This document shows positions 36,718 to 45,234 of a stretch of 64,000 nt of DNA, one piece after another (the first letter of the stretch is position 1; every line of letters starts with the position of its first letter). The translations under genes were made by a program, and so were the position numbers. The notes beneath the pieces were generated by a model, which did not search any database, was not told the DNA's origin, and saw only the letters and a program-made list of their open reading frames with translations. The stretch spans positions 1-64,000 of the forward strand of contig NZ_PQSR01000013.1 of assembly GCF_002920635.1 (NCBI RefSeq), written 5' to 3'. This DNA comes from Streptomyces sp. Ru72. GTDB lineage: Bacteria > Actinomycetota > Actinomycetes > Streptomycetales > Streptomycetaceae.

Positions 36718-37497
36718 ATGGCCACGACCCTCGCCGAGGCCGCCGAGTCCGTCGACCAGGCGGCACGCCTTGAGCACGTCTCGAAGTCCTTCCCGGTGCC
36801 GGGCGGGCGGCAGCTCGTGCTGGACGACATCAGCCTCGATGTCGCGCCGGGCGAGTTCGTCACCCTCCTGGGGGCCTCGGGCTGCGGCAAGTCCACGCTG
36901 CTGAACCTGGTGGCGGGCCTGGACGAGCCGACCGACGGCGCCATCACGACGGACGGCCGCCCGGCCCTGATGTTCCAGGAGCACGCCCTGTTCCCGTGGC
37001 TGACCGCGGGCAAGAACATCGAACTCGCCCTGAAACTCAGGGGCGTCGCGAAGCGCGACCGCCGCGACCGTGCGGAAGAACTGCTCGAACTCGTACGCCT
37101 GAAGGGGTCGTACGGCAAGCGGGTGCACGAGCTGTCCGGTGGTATGCGCCAGCGGGTCGCCATGGCCCGCGCGCTGGCGCAGGACAGCCGGCTGCTCCTG
37201 ATGGACGAGCCGTTCGCCGCCCTGGACGCCATCACCCGGGACCTGTTGCACGACGAGCTCACCCGTATCTGGGCGGAGACGGGAGTCTCGGTCCTGTTCG
37301 TCACGCACAACGTGCGCGAGGCGGTGCGGCTCGCGCAGCGCGTGGTGCTGCTGTCATCCCGTCCGGGGCGCATCGCCCGCGAGTGGACGGTGGACATTCC
37401 GCAGCCTCGCCGCATCGAGGACGCGCCCGTCGCGGAGTTGTCCCGCGAGATCACCGAAGTACTGCGTGGGGAGATCCGCCGTCATGGCCAGCACTGA
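36718..37497 (+). CDS. ssuB: ABC transporter ATPase, SsuB/TauB type
   Basis: 259 residues from ATG at 36718 with AGGAGG 9 bases upstream (an ATG 24 bases earlier lacks a site). Walker A GASGCGKST (52-60), Q-loop LMFQEHALFPWLTAGKN, signature ELSGGMRQRVAMARAL, Walker B LLLMDEPFAALDA and H-loop FVTHNVREA are complete. It powers uptake by the neighbouring permease and binding protein. The 3' end overlaps the permease start by 14 bp. Confidence 0.93.
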   Translation: MATTLAEAAESVDQAARLEHVSKSFPVPGGRQLVLDDISLDVAPGEFVTLLGASGCGKSTLLNLVAGLDEPTDGAITTDGRPALMFQEHALFPWLTAGKNIELALKLRGVAKRDRRDRAEELLELVRLKGSYGKRVHELSGGMRQRVAMARALAQDSRLLLMDEPFAALDAITRDLLHDELTRIWAETGVSVLFVTHNVREAVRLAQRVVLLSSRPGRIAREWTVDIPQPRRIEDAPVAELSREITEVLRGEIRRHGQH

Positions 37498-38374
37498 GAC
37501 GAAGACCACGGCGGGCGCCGAACTGGACGGTGTCGAGGCCGGTCTCGACGCGCTGGAGACCACGGTCACCGGCCGTACGCCCTTCCGGCAGACGTTCGTC
37601 AACAAGATCCTCCCGCCGCTCGTGGGAATCGCGCTGGTCCTGGTGGTGTGGCAGGCGCTGATCTCGTTCAAGGTCGTCGACGATCCGACCAAGCTGCCCT
37701 CCCCCGGCGCCGTGGCGGGCGAGTTCAAGGACGCCTGGCTGCAGGGCACGCTGCTCGGCTACATCTGGACCAGCGTCTCGCGCGGTCTGCTGGGCTTCCT
37801 GTTCGCGCTGGCGATCGGCACCCCGCTGGGTCTGCTGGTGGCGCGCGTGAAGTTCGTGCGCGCGGCCATCGGCCCGGTCCTGTCCGGTCTTCAGTCGCTG
37901 CCGTCGGTGGCGTGGGTGCCGCCGGCGGTGATCTGGCTGGGCCTGAACAACTCGATGATGTACGCGGTGATCCTGCTCGGCGCCGTCCCCTCCATCGCCA
38001 ACGGCCTGGTCTCCGGCATCGACCAGGTGCCGCCGCTGTTCCTGCGTGCGGGGCGCACGATGGGCGCGACCGGTCTGCGGGGCGCCTGGCACATCGTGCT
38101 GCCGGCCGCGCTGCCGGGCTACCTCGCGGGGCTGAAGCAGGGCTGGGCGTTCTCCTGGCGCTCGCTGATGGCGGCGGAGATCATCGCCTCCTCGCCCGAC
38201 CTCGGCATCGGCCTGGGCGCGCTGCTGGAGAACGGCCGCAACGCGAGCTCGATGTCCATGGTGTTCGAGGCCATCATCCTGATCCTGTTCGTCGGCATCG
38301 CCATCGACCTGCTGATCTTCAGCCCGCTGGAGCGGTGGGTACTGCGCAGCCGCGGTCTGCTGGTGAAGGGCTGA
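37484..38374 (+). CDS. ssuC: ABC transporter permease, SsuC/TauC type
   Basis: 296 residues from MASTETKTTAG. A soluble N-terminus of about 45 residues is followed by six membrane segments. The EAA-loop reads RAGRTMGATGLRGAWHIVLPAALPGYLAGLKQGWAFSWRSLMAAEII, and LPSVAWVPPAVIWLGL is typical of the sulfonate/nitrate/taurine branch. It forms the pore with the ATPase encoded just upstream, whose gene it overlaps. Confidence 0.93.
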   Translation: MASTETKTTAGAELDGVEAGLDALETTVTGRTPFRQTFVNKILPPLVGIALVLVVWQALISFKVVDDPTKLPSPGAVAGEFKDAWLQGTLLGYIWTSVSRGLLGFLFALAIGTPLGLLVARVKFVRAAIGPVLSGLQSLPSVAWVPPAVIWLGLNNSMMYAVILLGAVPSIANGLVSGIDQVPPLFLRAGRTMGATGLRGAWHIVLPAALPGYLAGLKQGWAFSWRSLMAAEIIASSPDLGIGLGALLENGRNASSMSMVFEAIILILFVGIAIDLLIFSPLERWVLRSRGLLVKG

Positions 38375-38382
38375 GCCGCGTC

Positions 38383-39132
38383 ATGCACAACCCGGTCCTC
38401 CTGGTGATCGCCCACGGCAGCCGCGACGCGCGGCACGCCGGGACCGTGCACGCCCTCGTACGGCGGGTGCGGTCGCTGCGGCCGGGGCTGCGGGTGGAGA
38501 CCGGGTTCCTGGACTTCAACGTCCCGTCCGTGCACGGGGTGCTCGAGTCCCTTGCGGCTGAGGGCGTCCGGGACGTGGTGGCACTCCCCCTCCTGCTGAC
38601 TCGCGCGTTCCACGCCAAGGCCGACATCCCCGCGGTCCTGCGGAAGGCCCCGCCACGGCTGCGGATCCGGCAGGCGGACGTGCTGGGCCCCTCACCACTG
38701 CTGACGCGGGCCCTCGAACGCCGTTTGCACGAGGCGGGACTGGCCCCCGCCGACAAGTCCTCGACCGGGGTCGTGCTGGCCTCGGCGGGGTCCACCGACC
38801 CGGAGGCGATCGCAGTGATCGCTGACATCGCGCGGGAGTGGCGGCACACCGGTTGGTGCGCCGTGCGGCCTGCGTTCGCCTCCGCTGCATCTCCCGCAGG
38901 GTTCTCGCGCACCGAGGACGCGGTACGCGAACTGCGCGCGCTGGGCTGCGCCCGGGTGGCCGTGGCGCCGTACGTCCTGGCGCCCGGCTTCCTGCCGGAC
39001 CGCATCGCGCGGGGCGCGGCCGGGGCGGACGTGCTGGCCGAGGTGCTGGGACCCGCGCCGGAGGTGGCGCGGGTCGTACTCGACCGCTACGACGAGGCCC
39101 GGCTTCCGGCACTGACGGCGCTCGGGGCCTGA
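38383..39132 (+). CDS. Sirohydrochlorin chelatase (CbiX/SirB family)
   Basis: 249 residues from MHNPVLLVIAHGSRDARH. The catalytic His is in AHGSR, and the duplicated domain shows ETGFLDFNVPSV, VVALPLLLTRAFHAKADIP and, in the second half, VAVAPYVLAPGFLPDRI. The family inserts iron (or cobalt) into sirohydrochlorin. As the last gene of the sulfur cluster, 8 bp after the permease, it most likely supplies the siroheme of SirA. Methyltransferase genes for the precursor are not in this window. Confidence 0.92.
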   Translation: MHNPVLLVIAHGSRDARHAGTVHALVRRVRSLRPGLRVETGFLDFNVPSVHGVLESLAAEGVRDVVALPLLLTRAFHAKADIPAVLRKAPPRLRIRQADVLGPSPLLTRALERRLHEAGLAPADKSSTGVVLASAGSTDPEAIAVIADIAREWRHTGWCAVRPAFASAASPAGFSRTEDAVRELRALGCARVAVAPYVLAPGFLPDRIARGAAGADVLAEVLGPAPEVARVVLDRYDEARLPALTALGA

Positions 39133-39148
39133 GCGCTCCGCTGGAAGT

Positions 39149-39226
39149 GCCACGATGGGCCGTCGATCCACCGCGGCACCATCGTGGCTGGTCGCGCAGT
39201 TCCCCGCGCCCGTTCAGGGCGCTGCC
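39149..39226. repeat. Hairpin plus dispersed Streptomyces intergenic repeat
   Basis: GCCACGATGG (39149-39158) and CCATCGTGGC (39179-39188) form a hairpin after the chelatase gene and may end transcription. The following GGCTGGTCGCGCAGTTCCCC, then GCGCCCGTTCAGGGCGC, is wording I know from many intergenic places in streptomycetes. It sits between convergent genes. Confidence 0.6.
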
Positions 39227-39283
39227 GAATCACAGCCGACTTCGCCCGACCTGCTTGGTACCGCGGCAGGCACCAGCTTTCGG

Positions 39284-39901
39284 TCAGTCGAAGCGGAGTG
39301 CCCCCGTCCTGGTCCTCTTCAGCTCGAAGAAGTCAGGGTGCGTGGCCAGGACCCGGAAGCTGTCGAAGAGTTCCGCCGCCGCGGCGCCCCGGGGGATGGC
39401 CCGCAGCACCGGGCCGAACCATACCGTTTTGTCCACATGGACGGTGGGGGTTCCCACATAGCCGCCCGAGCCGGGATCGGCGCCGGCCTCGTGGCTGCGG
39501 CGTACGGCCTCGTCGTACGCGGGGTCGTGAGCTGCGGCGGCGAGGTCGGCCGGCAGTCCGAGCTCGGCGAGGGACTCGGTGATCACCGCGTCGAAGTCCT
39601 CCGCCTCGCGCTCGTGGATACGGGTCCCGAACGCGGTGTAAAGGTCACGCAGCACGTTCTCGCCGTGCCGTTCGGCGGCGGCGACGGCGACACGCACCGG
39701 GCCGATCGACTTGTCGACCAGCGTGCGGTACCAGTCGGGCAGTTCGTTGCCCACGTTGTGCAGGTACAGGCTCATCACGTGGAAGCGGAGGTCGAGCGGG
39801 CGTTCGCGCTCGACCTCCAGCAGCCAGCGCGAGGTGATCCAGGCGAAGGGGCAGGCGGGGTCGAAGTAGGCGTCGACGCGGACGGGAGAGGTGTTCGGCA
39901 C
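39284..39901 (-). CDS. DsbA-family protein, mycothiol-dependent nitroreductase (Rv2466c)-like
   Basis: 205 residues, MPNTSPVRVDAYFDPACPFAW. The sequence follows mycobacterial Rv2466c along its length: ITSRWLLEVERERPLDLRFHVMSLY, GPVRVAVAAAERHGENVLRDLYTAFGTRIHE, GTPTVHVDKTVWFGPVL and HPDFFELKRTRTGALRFD at the end. Rv2466c uses a CPWC site and mycothiol; here the site reads CPFA, with one Cys only, so a single-thiol mechanism or altered role is likely. Convergent with the sulfur operon; the next gene on the same strand is also of a mycothiol-linked type. Confidence 0.85.
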   Translation of the reverse strand: MPNTSPVRVDAYFDPACPFAWITSRWLLEVERERPLDLRFHVMSLYLHNVGNELPDWYRTLVDKSIGPVRVAVAAAERHGENVLRDLYTAFGTRIHEREAEDFDAVITESLAELGLPADLAAAAHDPAYDEAVRRSHEAGADPGSGGYVGTPTVHVDKTVWFGPVLRAIPRGAAAAELFDSFRVLATHPDFFELKRTRTGALRFD

Positions 39902-39956
39902 GCCGCCGACGCTAGTCGCCGATTGGTGCAGACCCCTGGTCCAATCACCGGCCTTG

Positions 39957-40565
39957 TCAGTGGTCCACTTCGCCCACCGGGGTCTGCCGCGGATCGCGTC
40001 CGCTCGCCGCCAGGGCTCGCTCGAAGACGGGCGCGTCCTCGGGGACGGGCACGGGGTCGGCGAAACCGTCGTACTGGCGGTAGAGGTCGCCGTGGGTCTC
40101 GACGACGTCCAGGACGAGCCGGGCGGCGCCCTCGGAGATCCGGAACTCCTGGCCGGTGGCCGTGGCGACGTCCCATCCGTGGACGGCCAGCTCCTTGACG
40201 AGCATCCGCGCCAGTTCCTCCGCGGGCATCCTCGCCATGCCGAGGTCGATCTCCCCCTCCCACACGGCGGGGTCGTCCCAGGCGGCGACGGCGCGGTCGA
40301 GCTGCTCGGCGTAGCCGCTCGCCCAGCCGGGGTCCGCGGTGAAGTCGCGTGCGGTCAGTTCCTCGGGCAGCTGCTTGCGCAGGGCGCGGTGTTCGAGTCC
40401 GTGCGAGGTGTACAGGACCCAGTGGTTCACCAGGGCACGGACGTCCCAGCCGGTGCAGTGGGTCGGCTCGGACAGCAGCTCCGCCCGGACGCCCCGGGCG
40501 ACGCGGGCGGCCTCGGCGGCGCATTCGACGAGGTAGGGGTGCACGTTGTGGTAGGCATCGCTCAT
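39957..40565 (-). CDS. TIGR03086-type metal-binding protein (DinB/mycothiol-transferase fold)
   Basis: 202 residues, MSDAYHNVHPYLVECAAEAARV. The four-helix fold is suggested by CTGWDVRALVNHWVLYTSHGLEHRAL (metal-binding His), LARMLVKELAVHGWDVATATGQ (second His) and the C-terminal FERALAASGRDP phrase typical of TIGR03086. Relatives use or modify mycothiol. Function is not known in detail. It is upstream of the Rv2466c-like gene with 55 bp between, possibly one transcript. Confidence 0.85.
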   Translation of the reverse strand: MSDAYHNVHPYLVECAAEAARVARGVRAELLSEPTHCTGWDVRALVNHWVLYTSHGLEHRALRKQLPEELTARDFTADPGWASGYAEQLDRAVAAWDDPAVWEGEIDLGMARMPAEELARMLVKELAVHGWDVATATGQEFRISEGAARLVLDVVETHGDLYRQYDGFADPVPVPEDAPVFERALAASGRDPRQTPVGEVDH

Positions 40566-40629
40566 GCCTCCACGCTAGGAACAGCAGCCGCGCTCCTCTT
40601 GAACAAACGCGACACGCACCCCGGCCGGA

Positions 40630-41889
40630 TCACGCGCGCTCGCCGTGACGTCCGCGACCGTGCGCGCCTCGCTGCCCGCCGTGTGCGAAGAAGTCGGCGA
40701 GGGGCAGGATGGCGGCGCCCACCGTGACCGCGTCCGGGCCGAGCTTGCCGAGGTCGATGGAGACACGTTCGGCCGGATGGCGCAGGGCGTACGAGGCGGC
40801 GTACCGGCGTACGGCCGGCAGGAGGCGGGTGCCCAGCTGAAGCCCTGCCCAGCCGCCGATGAGGATGCGCTCGGGCTGGAAGAGGTTGATCAGGTCGGAC
40901 AGGCCGGCGCCCACGTACTCGGCGGCCTCCTCCAGGACGGCGAGTGCCACCGGGTCCGTGCCGGTGCCCTCGGGCGGGTAGGCCGCGGCGACCATCGCGG
41001 TCAGGGCGGTCTCCTCGTCGGTGCCCTCCGGCGGGCGTCCGCCCTCCTCCCGCCAGCGGTCGATGAGCGCCTCGGCGCCCGCGTACGCGTCCAGGCAGCC
41101 CAGGGCGCCGCAGCGGCAGCGGCGCCCCCTGACCCGTACGGTCAGATGCCCCCACTCGACGGACCGGCCCTGCTCCACCTCCTGAGTGACGAGACAGGCG
41201 CCGACCCCGGAGCCGAAGAGCACGACGACCGCGGTGCGGGCGCCCCGGCCGGCGCCGAACCACATCTCGGCCTGGCCGAGCGTCCGGGCGCCGTTGTCGA
41301 TGAAGTACGGGACGGAGTCGGGGAGTCCGCACGTCGAGCGCAGCAGGGATTCCAGGGGGACGGCGTCCCAGCCGATCGTCTGCCCGTGGACCACGGCCCC
41401 CTGTTCATGGGTGCCGGCCACGATGCCGGGGACGCCGATGCCGACGCCCAGGAGCTGCTCGGGGGCGATGTCCGTCTCGGCGAGCACCTCGGCGATGCCG
41501 TCGCGGATGTGGCCGACGATGGTCTCGACGTCGTAGCCGTGATGCTCCAGGGGCCGTTCGGCGCGCGCGAGCTCGGTGAGGGTGAGGTCGAAGAGCTCGA
41601 CGCGTACGCGGGTTTCGCCCACGTCGATGCCGATCATGTGGCCGCTGGCGGGGGTGACGCGGAGCAGAGTGCGGGGGCGGCCGCCGTCGGACTCGACGGT
41701 GCCCGCCTCCTCCACCAGGCCGTCGGCGACCAGTTCCGCGACCACGTTGCTGATGGAGCCGGAACTCAGTTGGGTGGCCGGGCCCAGCTCGAAGCGGCTC
41801 ATCGGCCCGTCGAAATACAACCGTTGTAGTACGGCGGTGCGATTGCCCCGCCGCAGGTCGCGCACTGTCCGCCCGTTCCGCGCCGCCAT
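40630..41889 (-). CDS. ROK-family transcriptional regulator
   Basis: 419 residues from MAARNGRTVRDLRRGNR with GGAGG 7 bases upstream. A winged helix (MSRFELGPATQLSSGSISNVVAELVADGLV) precedes the ROK sugar-kinase fold with IGIDVGETRVRVELFD, GVGIGVPGIV, SGVGACLV, and the zinc site CRCGALGC. Such regulators bind a sugar or sugar phosphate and release DNA. It faces the sugar ABC transporter and beta-glucosidase genes, which it most likely controls through the AT-rich dyads at 41957-41986. The last 14 residues (Gly/Arg/His-rich) look longer than usual. Confidence 0.92.
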   Translation of the reverse strand: MAARNGRTVRDLRRGNRTAVLQRLYFDGPMSRFELGPATQLSSGSISNVVAELVADGLVEEAGTVESDGGRPRTLLRVTPASGHMIGIDVGETRVRVELFDLTLTELARAERPLEHHGYDVETIVGHIRDGIAEVLAETDIAPEQLLGVGIGVPGIVAGTHEQGAVVHGQTIGWDAVPLESLLRSTCGLPDSVPYFIDNGARTLGQAEMWFGAGRGARTAVVVLFGSGVGACLVTQEVEQGRSVEWGHLTVRVRGRRCRCGALGCLDAYAGAEALIDRWREEGGRPPEGTDEETALTAMVAAAYPPEGTGTDPVALAVLEEAAEYVGAGLSDLINLFQPERILIGGWAGLQLGTRLLPAVRRYAASYALRHPAERVSIDLGKLGPDAVTVGAAILPLADFFAHGGQRGAHGRGRHGERA

Positions 41890-41940
41890 GTTGGTTCCTC
41901 CCGACTCTGCCCGACTCCGCAAGATACCGCTGCGCGATCC

Positions 41941-41990
41941 CTTGACGGCGCGTTTCTTTAAGAGCTTAAATCACGCCGTAAATTAAGCCC
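41941..41990 (+). promoter_or_regulatory. Promoter/operator of the beta-glucoside cluster
   Basis: TTGACG (41942-41947) with TTAAAT 18 bp on looks like a promoter for the rightward genes. TTTAAG-AG-CTTAAA (41957-41970) is a perfect dyad, and a further ATTAAG at 41981-41986 pairs with CTTAAA at 41965. The patch is strikingly AT-rich for this DNA and lies between the ROK gene and its presumed target. Confidence 0.6.
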
Positions 41991-42051
41991 GTGAGTGCGG
42001 TCGGGACTGCACGCACTCGTGGGTCTCCCTCCGGAAAGGGACACCAGAGCC

Positions 42052-43371
42052 ATGCGCACAACCCGAGCCGCGGCCGCCGGTGCGGTCACCGTTTCCCTGC
42101 TCACCGCCCTGACCGCCTGTGGCGGCGGCTCGCCGATGGGCGGTGGCGGGTCCAACGCCTCACCGAAGACCCTGACCTACTGGGCCTCGAACCAGGGCGC
42201 CAGCATCGAGGTCGACAAGAAGGTCCTCCAGCCCGAACTCGCCAAGTTCGCGAAGCAGACCGGGATCAAGGTGAACCTGGAGGTCATCCCCTGGTCGGAC
42301 CTGCTGAACCGGATCCTCACGGCGACCACCTCCGGCCAGGGCCCCGACGTCCTCAACATCGGCAACACCTGGAGCGCCTCCCTGCAGGCCACCGGCGCGC
42401 TGCTGCCCTGGGACGCGAAGAACTTCGACAAGATCGGCGGCAAGGACCGCTTCGTCGACTCCGCGCTCGGCTCGACGGGAGCGCAGGGCCAGGACCCGAC
42501 CGCCGTACCGCTGTACTCCATGTCGTACGCGCTCTACTACAACAAGAAGATGTTCGCCGACGCGGGCATCTCCAAGCCGCCGGCCACCTGGGACGAGCTG
42601 ATCGCCGACGGCAAGAAGCTCACCAAGGACGGCAAGTGGGGTTTGGGCATCGAGGGCTCGAACCCCTCCGAGAACGTCCACCACGCCTTCGTCTTCGCCA
42701 AGCAGCACGGCACCGACTTCTTCACCGCCGACGGCAAGCCGGACTTCACGAACGACGGGGCGGTCGCCGGTGTCAAGCAGTTCGTCGACCTGATGGCCAA
42801 GGACAAGATCGCCGCGCCGGGCAACGCCGAGTACGCCCAGAACCAGTCGGTCAGCGACTTCGCCACGGGCAAGACGGCGATGCTGCTGTGGCAGTCCGCG
42901 ACCGCCAACCTCAAGTCCCAGGGCATGAGCGAGGACACCTACGGCGTCGCCCCCGTACCCGTGCAGTCCGGCACCCCCGGGACCGGCACACAGACCAACT
43001 CGATGGTCGCGGGCATCAACCTGGCCGTCTTCAAGAACACCGACAACCTCGACGGCGCCCTGAAGTTCGTGAAGTTCATGACCAGCGACGGGGAGCAGAA
43101 GATCCTCAACGAGGCATACAGCTCCATCCCGCCGGTCAAGACGGCCCAGGCGGACCCCGCCTTCAACACGCCGGCCGACAAGGTCCTGAAGGACACCCTC
43201 GCCAAGAGCGCCGCCCCGATGCCGCAGGTCGCCGACGAGTCCCAGTTCGAAACGGCCGTCGGTACCGCCGTCAAGGACCTGCTCGCCGACGCGGCCGCCG
43301 GACGCCCGGTCACCACCGACTCGGTGAAGGCGGCACTGGAGAAGGCACAGCAGCAGATGCCGGCGAAGTGA
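42052..43371 (+). CDS. Sugar ABC transporter substrate-binding lipoprotein
   Basis: 439 residues from MRTTRAAAAG. Signal peptide with lipobox LTAC, then a Gly-rich linker and a type-1 binding protein: LTYWASNQGASIEVDKKVLQPEL, GPDVLNIGNTWSASLQATG, PLYSMSYALYYNKKMF, GKTAMLLWQSATANL, AYSSIPPVK. It captures an oligosaccharide, probably a beta-glucoside such as cellobiose given the GH1 gene in the operon. A start at 41995 would bury the signal peptide. Stop overlaps the next GTG. Confidence 0.92.
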   Translation: MRTTRAAAAGAVTVSLLTALTACGGGSPMGGGGSNASPKTLTYWASNQGASIEVDKKVLQPELAKFAKQTGIKVNLEVIPWSDLLNRILTATTSGQGPDVLNIGNTWSASLQATGALLPWDAKNFDKIGGKDRFVDSALGSTGAQGQDPTAVPLYSMSYALYYNKKMFADAGISKPPATWDELIADGKKLTKDGKWGLGIEGSNPSENVHHAFVFAKQHGTDFFTADGKPDFTNDGAVAGVKQFVDLMAKDKIAAPGNAEYAQNQSVSDFATGKTAMLLWQSATANLKSQGMSEDTYGVAPVPVQSGTPGTGTQTNSMVAGINLAVFKNTDNLDGALKFVKFMTSDGEQKILNEAYSSIPPVKTAQADPAFNTPADKVLKDTLAKSAAPMPQVADESQFETAVGTAVKDLLADAAAGRPVTTDSVKAALEKAQQQMPAK

Positions 43372-44369
43372 GCACGATGATGACCACTGCTCCCGCAGAG
43401 GCTGCCGTGCACAAGAGCCCTTCCGGGGCGGCGAAACGCCTGCCCCGCCGCCGCCCCGGAAGGATCCGCCGCAACGCCCTGCCGTATCTGCTGCTCCTGC
43501 CCGCCCTGGTCTTCGAGCTCCTGGTTCACCTGGTGCCGATGGTGATGGGCGTCATGATGAGCTTCAAGGTGCTCACGCAGTTCTACATCCGCGACTGGGG
43601 CACCGCGCCCTGGGCGGGCCTGTCCAACTACAAGGTGTCGGTCGACTTCGACGCCCCGGTCGGCGCGGCACTGCTGCACTCCTTCTTCATCACCGTCGCC
43701 TTCACCCTGCTGTCGGTCGGCCTGTGCTGGCTGGTCGGCACGGCGGCGGCGATCTACATGCAGGACACCTTCCGCGGCCGCGGCCTGCTGCGGGCCCTGT
43801 TCCTCGTCCCGTACGCGCTGCCCGTGTACGCGGCCGTCATCACCTGGGCGTTCATGTTCCAGCACGACAACGGCCTGGTGAACCACGTCCTGCACGACCA
43901 GCTGCACCTCACCGACAAGCCGTCCTTCTGGCTCATCGGCAACAACAGCTTCTGGGCGCTGCTGACCGTGTCCGTGTGGAAGGGCTGGCCGTTCGCCTTC
44001 CTCATCGTCATGGCCGGCCTGCAGAACATCCCGGGCGAGCTGTACGAGGCGGCCTCTCTCGACGGCGCCGGCATGTGGCAGCGGATCCGCCGCATCACCC
44101 TGCCCTCGCTCCGCCCGGTCAACCAGGTCCTGCTCCTGGTGCTGTTCCTGTGGACGTTCAACGACTTCAACACGCCCTACGTCCTGTTCGGCAAGTCCGC
44201 CCCCGAGGCAGCCGACCTCATCTCGGTCCACATCTACCAGGCGTCCTTCGTCACCTGGAACTTCGGCACCGGCTCCGCCATGTCCGTCCTGCTGCTGCTC
44301 TTCCTACTCGCGGTGACGGGCGTCTACCTCCTGCTGACCTCCCGAGGAAGGAAGACGGCCGATGTCTAG
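43368..44369 (+). CDS. Sugar ABC transporter permease, MalF-like
   Basis: 333 residues from GTG overlapping the binding-protein stop (GTGA); ATG codons at 43377 and 43380 are alternatives. Six membrane segments after a basic N-terminus. The EAA loop reads ELYEAASLDGAGMWQRIRRITLPSLRP, which docks on the ATPase. Partner of the permease gene downstream. No ATPase gene is near; in streptomycetes such importers share the MsiK ATPase encoded elsewhere (known for cellobiose and maltose systems). Confidence 0.93.
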   Translation: MSTMMTTAPAEAAVHKSPSGAAKRLPRRRPGRIRRNALPYLLLLPALVFELLVHLVPMVMGVMMSFKVLTQFYIRDWGTAPWAGLSNYKVSVDFDAPVGAALLHSFFITVAFTLLSVGLCWLVGTAAAIYMQDTFRGRGLLRALFLVPYALPVYAAVITWAFMFQHDNGLVNHVLHDQLHLTDKPSFWLIGNNSFWALLTVSVWKGWPFAFLIVMAGLQNIPGELYEAASLDGAGMWQRIRRITLPSLRPVNQVLLLVLFLWTFNDFNTPYVLFGKSAPEAADLISVHIYQASFVTWNFGTGSAMSVLLLLFLLAVTGVYLLLTSRGRKTADV

Positions 44370-45234
44370 CACCTCCCCAGTGACCCGTTCGCCGATGGCT
44401 CCGCCCCGGCCCTTCTTCTGGTCCAAGCGGATCTTCCTCACCCTGCTCGCCGGGTTCGTCCTGGTGCCGGTCTATGTGATGATCTCCAGCTCGTTGAAGC
44501 CCCTGGCCGACGTCTCCGGGGAATTCCGATGGCTGCCGAGCACCCTGACGATCCGCCCGTACATCGACATCTGGTCGACGATCCCGCTCGCGCGGTACTT
44601 CATGAACTCCCTGATCGTGGCCGGCGCGGCGACCGTCTGCTCGGTGGTGATCGCAGTGTTCGCGGCCTACGCCGTCAGCCGCTACGACTTCCGCGGCAAG
44701 CGCGTGTTCACGGTCACCGTGTTGTCCACGCAGATGTTCCCGGGCATCCTCTTCCTGCTGCCGCTGTTCCTCATCTACGTCAACATCGGCAACGCCACCG
44801 GCATCGCCCTGTTCGGCTCGCGCGGCGGCCTGATCCTCACCTACCTCACCTTCTCCCTGCCGTTCTCGATCTGGATGCTGATCGGCTACTTCGACTCCGT
44901 GCCGCGCGAACTGGACGAGGCGGCCATGGTGGACGGCTGCGGACCGCTCGGTGCGCTGTTCCGGGTCGTCGTACCGGCCGCGATCCCCGGCATCGTCGCC
45001 GTCGCCGTCTACGCCTTCATGACCGCCTGGGGCGAGGTGCTCTTCGCGTCGGTGATGACCAACGACACCACTCGCACGCTCGCCGTCGGCCTTCAGGGCT
45101 ACTCCACGCTCAACAACGTCTACTGGAACCAGATCATGGCCGCCTCGCTCGTCGTCAGCGTCCCCGTGGTCGCCGGGTTCCTTCTCCTGCAGCGCTACCT
45201 CGTCACCGGGCTCACCGCAGGAGCCGTCAAGTGA
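44362..45234 (+). CDS. Sugar ABC transporter permease, MalG-like
   Basis: 290 residues, overlapping the first permease gene by 8 bp. Six membrane segments; EAA loop [28 protein letters not shown]; the typical [18 protein letters not shown] and [13 protein letters not shown] parts. Forms the heterodimeric channel with the MalF-like protein. The stop overlaps the beta-glucosidase GTG. Confidence 0.94.
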   Translation: MSSTSPVTRSPMAPPRPFFWSKRIFLTLLAGFVLVPVYVMISSSLKPLADVSGEFRWLPSTLTIRPYIDIWSTIPLARYFMNSLIVAGAATVCSVVIAVFAAYAVSRYDFRGKRVFTVTVLSTQMFPGILFLLPLFLIYVNIGNATGIALFGSRGGLILTYLTFSLPFSIWMLIGYFDSVPRELDEAAMVDGCGPLGALFRVVVPAAIPGIVAVAVYAFMTAWGEVLFASVMTNDTTRTLAVGLQGYSTLNNVYWNQIMAASLVVSVPVVAGFLLLQRYLVTGLTAGAVK

